Positions 22,960-30,621 of a stretch of DNA of 64,000 bases are shown here, piece after piece (position 1 is the first letter of the stretch; each line of letters starts with the position of its first letter). Both the position numbers and the translations under genes were made by a program. Below the pieces are notes generated by a model that did not search any database, was not told the DNA's origin, and saw only the letters and a program-made list of their open reading frames with translations. Source of the DNA: Aeromicrobium tamlense (GTDB taxonomy: Bacteria; Actinomycetota; Actinomycetes; Propionibacteriales; Nocardioidaceae); NCBI RefSeq assembly GCF_013408555.1, contig NZ_JACBZN010000001.1, positions 682,001 to 746,000 on the forward strand, given 5' to 3'.

Positions 22960-23306
22960 GCGCCGCCGTGTCGGAGACGGCGTGGACCGCAGTGTGCACG
23001 GTCGATCGGCTCTGGGTCGACCGGGGCGCGGCGGCTCTCGTCGACGGCGATCAGGTGGCGATCTTCCGCCTCCAGGACGGCGAGATCCTCGCGGTGGGCC
23101 ACCGCGACCCGTTCACGGGATCGAACGTCATCGCGCGCGGCCTCGTCGGGTCCCGCGGCGACGTCCCGACGGTGGCCTCGCCGCTGCACAAGCAGGTGTT
23201 CGACCTGCGCACCGGCGTGTGCCTCGACGAGCCCGAGGTCACGCTCGGACGCTGGGACGTGCGGGTCGTCGACGACGTCGTCTGGCTGCGCCGGGAGGGC
23301 GCGTGA
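22956..23306 (+). CDS. nirD: Nitrite reductase, small subunit
   Basis: A 116-residue Rieske-fold partner of NirB. It has the family ending PLHKQVFDLRTGVCLDEPEV and the internal GSNVIARGLVGSRGDVPTVASP. The Cys/His pairs that hold a Rieske cluster are absent, as is normal for NirD, so the role is structural. Its ATG overlaps the nirB stop (ATGA). Confidence 0.94.
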   Translation: MSAAVSETAWTAVCTVDRLWVDRGAAALVDGDQVAIFRLQDGEILAVGHRDPFTGSNVIARGLVGSRGDVPTVASPLHKQVFDLRTGVCLDEPEVTLGRWDVRVVDDVVWLRREGA

Positions 23307-24430
23307 CCCCTCACGGGCCGGTGCTCGCCGGGACCCGGATCCTCGTCACCGCGCAGCGCCGCGCCACCGATCTGGCCAGCGCGCTCGTGCGGCGCGGCGC
23401 GCAGGTCCACACGGCGGCGACGCTGGGCGTCGAGGCGCACATCGACGAGGCCACGCTCGTCGCGCGCACGCAGGAGCTCATCGACGACCGTCCCGACATC
23501 GTCGTCGTGACGACCGCGATCGGCTTCCGCAGCTGGCTGGAGACGGCCGAGTCGGTCGATCTGCTCGAGCCGCTGCACGAGGTGCTGGCCGGCGCCCGCA
23601 TCGTCGCGCGCGGGCCCAAGGCGCGCGGCGCGATCCAGGCCGCCGGGCTGGTGGCCGACTGGGTCGCGGAGTCCGAGACCTCGCGCGAGATGGCCGAGTA
23701 CCTCGTCGCGGAGGGCGTCGACGGGCTGCGGATCGCCGTGCAGCACCACGGCGCGGGCGACGACGGACTGGAGTCCGCCGTCTCCGGTGCCGGAGCCTCG
23801 ACCGTGCCGCTGGTCGTCTACCGCTGGGGCCCGCCGCCGGACCCCGAGGCTGTCGAGCGCTCGGTCCGCGACGCGGCCTGCGGCGGCTTCGACGCCATCG
23901 TCTTCACCTCGGCGCCCGGCGCCAGCGCGTGGCTGCGCGTCGTGCGCGAGCTCGGCGTGCTGCCCGAGCTGCTCGAGCTGGCGGGGGAGGGCCGGCTCGT
24001 GCTGGCCGCGGTCGGCCCCGTCACCGCGGAGCCGCTCCTCGTCGCCGGCTTCGACCCGCTCGTGCCCGACCGGGGCCGTCTCGGCGCGCTCGTCCGCTCG
24101 GTCGTCGTGCACTTCGGCCGTGACGACCTCGGCATCGACGTCGCCACCGGCCGTCTGCGCGTGCACGCCACCGCGGCCACCCTCGACCACGAGGTGCTGC
24201 CGCTGCCGCCCGCCGGGCTGGCCGTGCTGCGACTCCTGGCCTCCGAGCCCGGAGCCGTGTTCACCCGCGAGCAGGTGCTGGCCGTCCTGCCGCGCGCCAC
24301 GGCCGACCCCCACGCCGCCGACGTCGCCGTCGGCCGGCTGCGCGAGGCGCTCGGCGACCGCCGCCTCGTCGGCACCGTCGTCAAGCGCGGCTACCGACTC
24401 GAACCGCACACTCTGGAGAGGCCCGCATGA
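23303..24430 (+). CDS. nnaR: NnaR-type regulator: uroporphyrinogen-III synthase domain fused to winged helix
   Basis: A 375-residue fusion. Residues ~8-265 are a HemD (uroporphyrinogen-III synthase) domain (GTRILVTAQRRATDLASAL; FDAIVFTSAPGASAWL; VAAVGPVTAEPLL). Residues ~285-370 are an OmpR-type DNA-binding domain (LPPAGLAVLRLLASEPGAVFTREQVL ... VAVGRLREALGDRRLVGTVVKRGYRL). Proteins of this layout next to nirBD are NnaR, a GlnR co-regulator of nitrate/nitrite assimilation. The HemD part may sense a tetrapyrrole or keep synthase activity for siroheme. It starts at a GTG overlapping the nirD stop. Confidence 0.88.
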   Translation: MTPHGPVLAGTRILVTAQRRATDLASALVRRGAQVHTAATLGVEAHIDEATLVARTQELIDDRPDIVVVTTAIGFRSWLETAESVDLLEPLHEVLAGARIVARGPKARGAIQAAGLVADWVAESETSREMAEYLVAEGVDGLRIAVQHHGAGDDGLESAVSGAGASTVPLVVYRWGPPPDPEAVERSVRDAACGGFDAIVFTSAPGASAWLRVVRELGVLPELLELAGEGRLVLAAVGPVTAEPLLVAGFDPLVPDRGRLGALVRSVVVHFGRDDLGIDVATGRLRVHATAATLDHEVLPLPPAGLAVLRLLASEPGAVFTREQVLAVLPRATADPHAADVAVGRLREALGDRRLVGTVVKRGYRLEPHTLERPA

Positions 24431-25131
24431 GCATGCCCGTCCTGATCGCCTGCAGTCACGGCACCCGCTCGGAGCGCGGGGCCGCCGCCGTCACCGCCCT
24501 GGTGGACGCCGTCCGGGACGCCTCGGGTCTCGAGGTGGTCCCGACGTGGGTCGACGTGCAGGAGCCGGCGCTGCCCGAGGTCGCCGCGTGGCTCGGTGAC
24601 CGTCCGGCGGTCGTCGTGCCGCTGCTGCTCTCGGCGGGCTACCACGTGCACCACGACATCGCGGGCGTCGTCGCGCGGCGCCCGGCTCACGCCGCTGCCG
24701 CGCCGCTCGGCCCGCACGCGGCCGTCATCGACGTGCTCGTCTCGCGGCTGCACGACGAGGGGCTCGCGCCCGACGAGGTCGTGGTCCTGGGCGCCTCCGC
24801 CTCCAGCGATCCGCGCGCTCTCGCCGACCTCCGGGCGACCGCCCATGATCTCTCGCTCCGGCTCGACCGCGAGGTCGCGCTCGGCCACGTCGGGCACTGC
24901 GGCACGCCGCTGGCCGAGGTCGTGACCTCGGTCCGCCGTCCCGGCCGTCGGGTGCTGGTCGCGAGCCACCTGCTGGCTCCCGGGCACTTCCACGACGCGC
25001 TCGGTCGGACCGGCGCGGACGTCGTCACCGCACCGCTGCTCGACGAGCGGACGCCCGACGAGCGCCTCGTCCGTCTCGTGCTCGAGCGGTACGACCAGGC
25101 CCGGGCTCGCGAGCTGGCGACGGCGGTCTGA
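24427..25131 (+). CDS. CbiX/SirB-type sirohydrochlorin chelatase
   Basis: A 234-residue protein with two CbiX-like halves. The first opens VLIACSHGTRSERGAAAV, with the His of the metal site, and carries VVVPLLLSAGYHVHHDI. The second half has VVVLGASASSDPRA and RVLVASHLLAPGHFHDAL. The enzyme inserts iron into sirohydrochlorin to make siroheme, the NirB cofactor, which explains its place in this operon; cobalt insertion is the alternative activity. Its ATG overlaps the nnaR stop by four bases. Confidence 0.88.
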   Translation: MSMPVLIACSHGTRSERGAAAVTALVDAVRDASGLEVVPTWVDVQEPALPEVAAWLGDRPAVVVPLLLSAGYHVHHDIAGVVARRPAHAAAAPLGPHAAVIDVLVSRLHDEGLAPDEVVVLGASASSDPRALADLRATAHDLSLRLDREVALGHVGHCGTPLAEVVTSVRRPGRRVLVASHLLAPGHFHDALGRTGADVVTAPLLDERTPDERLVRLVLERYDQARARELATAV

Positions 25132-25132
25132 C

Positions 25133-28100
25133 GTGGTGCGCACGGTCTGCGGGTACTGCGGCGTGGGCTGCGGCCTCACCCTGCAGGTCGAGCGACGCCA
25201 CGACCAGGTGCTCGTCACCGGCGCGGCGGGCACGCCCGACCACCCCGCGAACGCAGGCCGGCTGTGCACGAAGGGCGCGACGACGGCCGACCTGCTCGCC
25301 GCACCGGGACGGATGGAGAAGGCCTCGATCCGCTCCGACCGCGCGGCCGACCGGGTCGAGGTCGGCATCGAGGCCGCGCTCGACGAGGCGGCCGCCCGCT
25401 TCCGCGCCGTGATCGACGAGCACGGACCCGACGCGGTCGCGCTGTACGTCTCGGGCCAGATGTCGCTGGAGGCGCAGTACCTCGCGACGAAGCTGGCCAA
25501 GGGCTACCTGCGCACGGTCAACATCGAGTCGAACTCGCGGCTGTGCATGGCCAGCGCGGGCACGGGCTACAAGCAGTCCCTGGGCGCGGACGGTCCGCCG
25601 GGCTCGTACGACGACTTCGACCACGCCGACCTGTTCCTGGTCATCGGCTCGAACATGGCCGACGCCCATCCGATCCTGTTCCTGCGGATGATGGAGCGGG
25701 TCAAGGCCGGAGCGCGTCTCGTCGTCGTGGACCCGCGGCGCACGGCGACCGCCGAGAAGGCCGACCTGTTCCTGCAGGTCCGCCCCGGCACCGACCTCGC
25801 CCTGCTCAACGGGCTGCTCCACCAGCTCATCGCGACGGACGCCGTGGATCGCGCGTTCGTCGCGGACCACACCCGCGGCTGGGAGGACGTCGAGGCGATG
25901 GTGGCCGCGTACGACCCGGACTCCGTCGCCGCCACGAGCGGCGTCGCGGCCGACGACCTGCGCACCCTCGCCGGCTGGATCGCCGCCGCCGACGACTGGA
26001 TGAGCTGCTGGACGATGGGCCTCAACCAGTCCACGCACGGCACGTGGAACACCAACGTGCTGGTCAACCTGCACCTCGCGACCGGTGCGATCTGCCGCAC
26101 CGGGTCCGGTCCCTTCTCGCTCACGGGCCAGCCGAACGCGATGGGCGGACGCGAGATGGGCTACATGGGGCCGGGCCTGCCGGGCCAGCGCTCCGTCGTC
26201 TCGCCCGCCGACCGGGCGTTCGTCGAGGAGGCGTGGGGGCTCGAGCCCGGCACGATCCGCGACGAGGTGGGCCGCGGCACGATCGACCTCTTCGAGCAGC
26301 TGGCCGCGGGTGAGGTCCGCGCCGCGTGGATCATCTGCACGAACCCCGTGCACTCGGTCGCGAACCGCTCCACCGTGCTCGCCGGGCTGGCCGCCGCCGA
26401 CGTCGTCGTGGTGCAGGACGCCTACGCCGAGAACGAGACGCTCACGCACGCCGACATCGCCCTGCCCGCCGCGCTCTGGACCGAGGCCGAGGGCGTCATG
26501 GTCAACTCCGAGCGCAACCTGACGCTGTGCCAGCCGGCCGGGTCGCCGCCGGGGGACGCCCGCCCGGACTGGCGGCTCATCGCCGACATCGCCACGCGAC
26601 TGGGGTTCGGCGAGGCGTTCGCCTTCGACAGCGCCGAGGAGGTGTTCGACGAGATCCGGTCCTTCGCCAACCCCGCCACGGGCTACGACCTGCGCGGCGC
26701 CGACTACGACCGCCTGCGCGAGGGCCCGCTCCAGTGGCCGTGCCCGCCGGACGGCGAGCGGCGCAACCCGATCCGCTACGTCGAGGACGGGGTCGTGAGG
26801 TTCCCGACCCCCGACGGCCGCGCCGTGTTCCACGCCCGGCCGCACCTCGCGCCGGCCGAGCTGCCCGACGACCGGTTCCCGGTGGTCCTCAACACCGGGC
26901 GCCTGCCGCACCAGTGGCACACCATGACCAAGACCGGGAAGGTCGCGCGACTCAACCGGCTCAACCCCGGCCCCTTCGTCGAGGTCCACCCCGACGACGC
27001 CGCTGCGCTCGGGATCGGCGACGGCTCGTCGGTCCGGGTCGTCTCGCGCCGCGGGACCGTCGAGCTGCCGGCCGTCGTCACCGATCGCGTGCTGCCCGGC
27101 ACGTGCTTCGCGCCGATCCACTGGGGCGAGATGACGGGGGAGCGGCTCGCCGTCAACGCGGTCACGCACGACGCGGTGGACCCCGACTCGCTCCAGCCCG
27201 AGTTCAAGTACTGCGCGGTGCGGCTCGAGCGTGCCCCGATCCGGCTGCCCGTCACGCCGCCGCGGCCCACGTCCGAGGCCGAGACGGCCTGGCTCGCGGG
27301 ATTCCTCGCGGCGAGGACGCACGCCGGTCTACCGGCCTCTGCGCCGGTCGGTCCGGAGGTGCGCGGGTGGTTCGCCGAGGTGCTGGCCGCCCTCGCTCCC
27401 GAGGAGGAGTCCGGCGACGCGGACGTCACGGTCCTCACGGCCTCGCAGACCGGCCGCGTGGAGGACCACGCGCCGCAGCTGGTCGAGCTGCTCCGCGCCC
27501 GCGGCGTCTCGACGGTGCACCGCTCGATGCGCGACGCCGGCGACCTGCGCGGCACCGTCCTGTTCGTCACCAGCACCACGGGCGACGGCGATCCGCCCAC
27601 CGAGGCGGTCGGCCTCTGGCGCCGTCTCGTCGCGCCGGACGCACCCCGGCTGGAGGACCTGCGCTTCAGCGTGCTGGCCTTCGGGGACTCCACCTACGCC
27701 GACTTCTGCGGCTTCGGGCGGCGCCTCGACGAGCGGCTGGCCGAGCTCGGAGGCCGACGGCTCGCCCCGCGCACGGAGTGCGAGCCGGCGTACGACGGGC
27801 CCGCTGCCGCCTGGCTCGAGGCGGTCGGCCGCGCCCTCGGCGCGACGGACGCACCCCCTGTCACGCCCGCGCGCAGGCCCTCCCTGATGACCCGACTCAC
27901 CCGCAACGAGCTGCTGACCGCGCCGGGCTCGTCGAAGGAGGTGCGCCGGTTCGGCTTCCACCTGCCCGACGACTCGCTCACGTACGAGCCCGGCGACGCG
28001 CTGGCCGTGTCGCCGAGGGTCGACCCGGCGTACGTCGACGCCTGGCTCACCCTCACCGGCCTCGACGGCGACGCCGTCGTGGACTCCGACGGCGAGCCCG

Positions 28101-28969
28101 TGCGCCTCGCCGACGCCCTCGCCGACCGGTACGACCCCGTGACGATCACACCGGCGGTCGTCCGGCTCGTGATCGAACGCCACCGCGGCACGCTCACCGG
28201 CCTGCCCGACCCGGATGACCGCCTCGCCGTGCAGGAGTGGGCGTGGGGCCGTCAGGTCGTCGACCTCCTCCACGACCACCCGACCCTCGCCCGGCTCGAC
28301 CAGTGGCTCGACGTCCTGCGGCCGCTCACGCCGCGGCAGTACTCGATCTCCTCGAGCCCGCTGGAGGACCCGCACGAGGTGCAGGTGACCGTGGGCGTCG
28401 TGCGCCACCGCGTGCACGGTCCGGAGCGCCACGGCATCTGCTCGGGCTTCCTCGCCGACCGCGCGGACGACGTCCGGGTCCACGTGCAGCGCCAGCGCCA
28501 CTTCCGGCCGCCCGCCGACCCGGACGCCGCGGCGATCATGGTCGGTCCCGGCACGGGCATCGCGCCGTTCCGCGGCTTCCTGGCGCACCGCGCGATGGCG
28601 GGGGAGCCGGGCCGGAACTGGCTGATCTTCGGCGATCGCCACGAGCAGACCGACTTCCTCTACCGCGAGGAGCTCGAGCGGTGGCGCGACGACGGCGTCC
28701 TGACCCGCCTCGACACCGCGTTCTCGCGCGACCAGGACCGTCGCGTCTACGTGCAGGACCGGATGCGCGAGCACGGCGCCGAGCTGTGGCGCTGGCTCGA
28801 CGAGGGCGCCCACCTCTACGTGTGCGGCGACCGCGTGCACATGGCCAAGGACGTCGAGGCCACCCTGCTGCACCTTGCCGAGCGGCACGGTGGGCTGGGC
28901 CGCGAGGCGGCGCGCGACTGGCTCGCGGGCCTCGCCGACGAGGGGCGCTACGCGAAGGACGTGTACTGA
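25133..28969 (+). CDS. Fused assimilatory nitrate reductase / CysJ-like flavoprotein
   Basis: A 1278-residue, apparently self-contained nitrate reductase. Residues 1-~700 are the molybdopterin oxidoreductase. A [4Fe-4S] site is formed by Cys6, Cys9, Cys13 and Cys45, the likely Mo-ligand Cys138 lies in SRLCMAS, and a C-terminal molydopterin-binding domain has NTGRLPHQWHTMTKTGKV. Residues ~763-895 are a flavodoxin FMN domain (TVLTASQTGRVEDHAP; VTSTTGDGDPP). Residues ~915-1278 are a CysJ/CPR-like FAD and NADPH domain (RQYSISSSP; GICSGFLADR; VGPGTGIAPFRGFL; YAKDVY end). Electrons should run NADPH-FAD-FMN-FeS-Mo. GTG start, one base after the chelatase stop. The fusion class is known but restricted. 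Confidence 0.93.
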   Translation: MVRTVCGYCGVGCGLTLQVERRHDQVLVTGAAGTPDHPANAGRLCTKGATTADLLAAPGRMEKASIRSDRAADRVEVGIEAALDEAAARFRAVIDEHGPDAVALYVSGQMSLEAQYLATKLAKGYLRTVNIESNSRLCMASAGTGYKQSLGADGPPGSYDDFDHADLFLVIGSNMADAHPILFLRMMERVKAGARLVVVDPRRTATAEKADLFLQVRPGTDLALLNGLLHQLIATDAVDRAFVADHTRGWEDVEAMVAAYDPDSVAATSGVAADDLRTLAGWIAAADDWMSCWTMGLNQSTHGTWNTNVLVNLHLATGAICRTGSGPFSLTGQPNAMGGREMGYMGPGLPGQRSVVSPADRAFVEEAWGLEPGTIRDEVGRGTIDLFEQLAAGEVRAAWIICTNPVHSVANRSTVLAGLAAADVVVVQDAYAENETLTHADIALPAALWTEAEGVMVNSERNLTLCQPAGSPPGDARPDWRLIADIATRLGFGEAFAFDSAEEVFDEIRSFANPATGYDLRGADYDRLREGPLQWPCPPDGERRNPIRYVEDGVVRFPTPDGRAVFHARPHLAPAELPDDRFPVVLNTGRLPHQWHTMTKTGKVARLNRLNPGPFVEVHPDDAAALGIGDGSSVRVVSRRGTVELPAVVTDRVLPGTCFAPIHWGEMTGERLAVNAVTHDAVDPDSLQPEFKYCAVRLERAPIRLPVTPPRPTSEAETAWLAGFLAARTHAGLPASAPVGPEVRGWFAEVLAALAPEEESGDADVTVLTASQTGRVEDHAPQLVELLRARGVSTVHRSMRDAGDLRGTVLFVTSTTGDGDPPTEAVGLWRRLVAPDAPRLEDLRFSVLAFGDSTYADFCGFGRRLDERLAELGGRRLAPRTECEPAYDGPAAAWLEAVGRALGATDAPPVTPARRPSLMTRLTRNELLTAPGSSKEVRRFGFHLPDDSLTYEPGDALAVSPRVDPAYVDAWLTLTGLDGDAVVDSDGEPVRLADALADRYDPVTITPAVVRLVIERHRGTLTGLPDPDDRLAVQEWAWGRQVVDLLHDHPTLARLDQWLDVLRPLTPRQYSISSSPLEDPHEVQVTVGVVRHRVHGPERHGICSGFLADRADDVRVHVQRQRHFRPPADPDAAAIMVGPGTGIAPFRGFLAHRAMAGEPGRNWLIFGDRHEQTDFLYREELERWRDDGVLTRLDTAFSRDQDRRVYVQDRMREHGAELWRWLDEGAHLYVCGDRVHMAKDVEATLLHLAERHGGLGREAARDWLAGLADEGRYAKDVY

Positions 28970-28975
28970 TCTCGA

Positions 28976-28981
28976 TAGGGT
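28976..28981 (+). promoter_or_regulatory. -10 element of degV
   Basis: TAGGGT, seven bases before the ATG at 28989 and shortly after the nitrate reductase stop. It marks a new transcription unit. Confidence 0.45.
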
Positions 28982-28988
28982 CACGAGC

Positions 28989-29831
28989 ATGACCGTGGCC
29001 GTCGTCACCGACTCGACCGCGTCGTTGGATCCCGACGACGCGGCGCGCGAGGGCATCACCGTCGTGCCCACGACCGTCATCATCGGCGCGCGCGTCTACA
29101 CCGAGGGCGTCGACGTCACGTCGCACATGATCGCCGACGCGCTGGCCGACAACGTGCCCGTCAGCACGTCGAGACCCTCGCCCGAGACCTTCCAGGCCGT
29201 CTACCGGGCGCTCGCGTCCACCGGCGTCGACGAGATCGTCTCGGTCCACATCAGCTCGAAGGTCTCCGGCACGGTCGACGCCGCGCGCCTGGCCGCCGAC
29301 CGCGTCGACGTCCCCGTCCGCGTCGTGGACACGATGCAGGTCGGTCTGGCCACGGGCTTCGCCGCGGGTGCCGCGGCTCGCGCCCGCGACGCCGGCGGCA
29401 CGGCCGAGGAGGTCGAGGCGGCGGCCGTCGCGTCCGCCCGCTCGGCCCGGGTGCTGCTCTACGTGGACACGCTCGAGTACCTGCGCCGCGGCGGCCGGAT
29501 CGGTCGGGCCGCCGCCCTCATCGGCTCGGCACTCGCGGTGAAGCCGATCCTCACGCTCGAGGACGGCGAGGTGACGCCGCTGGAGAAGGTCCGCACGTCG
29601 TCGAAGGCCCTCGCCCGCGTGGAGGCGCTCGCCGTGGAGGCCGTCCGCGGCTACGCCGGCGACTACGACATCGGCGTGCTGCACCTGGCGAGCGAGCCCG
29701 TCGCGGTCCGCGTCGCCCAGTCGCTCGCGCAGCAGCTGGACCGTCCCGAGATCCCCGTCGACGAGGTCGGCGCGGACATCGGCGCCCACGTCGGTCCGGG
29801 GATGATCGCGGTCACCGTCAGCGCCCGCTGA
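28989..29831 (+). CDS. DegV family fatty-acid-binding protein
   Basis: A 280-residue protein. It opens VAVVTDSTASLDPDDA, and the conserved TSRPSPETF and SSKVSGTVDAARLAA segments line the lipid-binding site. The second domain holds DTLEYLRRGGRIG and KPILTLEDGEV. In Firmicutes this family (FakB) presents fatty acids to a kinase; the actinobacterial partner is not visible here. The position just before comEA is conserved in actinobacteria. Confidence 0.92.
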   Translation: MTVAVVTDSTASLDPDDAAREGITVVPTTVIIGARVYTEGVDVTSHMIADALADNVPVSTSRPSPETFQAVYRALASTGVDEIVSVHISSKVSGTVDAARLAADRVDVPVRVVDTMQVGLATGFAAGAAARARDAGGTAEEVEAAAVASARSARVLLYVDTLEYLRRGGRIGRAAALIGSALAVKPILTLEDGEVTPLEKVRTSSKALARVEALAVEAVRGYAGDYDIGVLHLASEPVAVRVAQSLAQQLDRPEIPVDEVGADIGAHVGPGMIAVTVSAR

Positions 29832-29907
29832 TCCACAGGCGGGTCCGACCCGTCGCGGCGCTCCACAGGCGCGCGATGACGGGTTCCGCGCCGAGGCCGG
29901 GGATTCC

Positions 29908-29913
29908 TAGGGT
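29908..29913 (+). promoter_or_regulatory. -10 element of comEA
   Basis: TAGGGT, six bases before the ATG at 29920. Further upstream, TCCACAGGCG occurs twice (29832-29841 and 29862-29871), 30 bases apart. Confidence 0.5.
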
Positions 29914-29919
29914 CGCGGC

Positions 29920-30621
29920 ATGGTTCCCGTCCCGCCCGAGACCCGCGCCCAGGTCGCACGGCAGCGCCTGGCCGAGCTGGCCGCGACGTTCGACGCGACG
30001 CTCCCCGATCCCGACCGCCCGCCACCGGGCCGGCGCCGCAAGCCGCGCCGCGTGCTGCGACCCGTCCACGTCCGGTTCGCCGGGATCGTGGGAGGCGCGG
30101 CGGCCGTCCTCGTCGTGTGGTGGCTGCTGGCCGGCCGACCGCAGGAGGTCGCCGTGCCCGACCCGACGCCGGTGGCCGTGAGCGAGGGCGCTCCTGCGGC
30201 CTCCGCACCCGCGACCCTCGTCATCGACGTGGCGGGGCGGGTGCGACGTCCCGGCATCGTCACGCTGCCGCCGGGCTCGCGCGTGCACGAGGCGATCGAG
30301 GCCGCCGGCGGCACGAAGGGCAAGGTCGACACCGCCTCGCTGAACCTCGCGCGCGTCCTCAGCGACGGCGAGCAGGTCGTGGTGGGCGGACCTTCCGCGG
30401 GTGCGGCACCCGCAGGTGACGACGCCCCCGCGACCGTCAATCTCAACTCCGCCGACGTCGTCGCCCTCGACGCCCTGCCCGGCGTCGGCCCCGTGACCGC
30501 CGAGGCGATCGTGTCGTGGCGCGACGAGAACGGTCCGTTCCGGTCGGTCGAGGACCTGCTCGACGTGAAGGGGATCGGCGAGGCGACCCTGGCCGACCTG
30601 CGTGACCGGGTCGCGCTCTGA
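29920..30621 (+). CDS. comEA: ComEA-type DNA-binding competence protein
   Basis: A 233-residue protein. It has a cytosolic basic N-terminus (PPPGRRRKPRRVLRPVHVR), one membrane segment (FAGIVGGAAAVLVVWWLLAG, ~45-65), a SLBB domain (LVIDVAGRVRRPGIVTLPPGSRVHEAIEAAGG) and a C-terminal helix-hairpin-helix pair (VNLNSADVVALDALPGVG ... DLLDVKGIGEATLADLR). It is thought to bind incoming DNA outside the membrane and pass it to ComEC, encoded directly downstream with a 20-base overlap. Confidence 0.93.
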   Translation: MVPVPPETRAQVARQRLAELAATFDATLPDPDRPPPGRRRKPRRVLRPVHVRFAGIVGGAAAVLVVWWLLAGRPQEVAVPDPTPVAVSEGAPAASAPATLVIDVAGRVRRPGIVTLPPGSRVHEAIEAAGGTKGKVDTASLNLARVLSDGEQVVVGGPSAGAAPAGDDAPATVNLNSADVVALDALPGVGPVTAEAIVSWRDENGPFRSVEDLLDVKGIGEATLADLRDRVAL

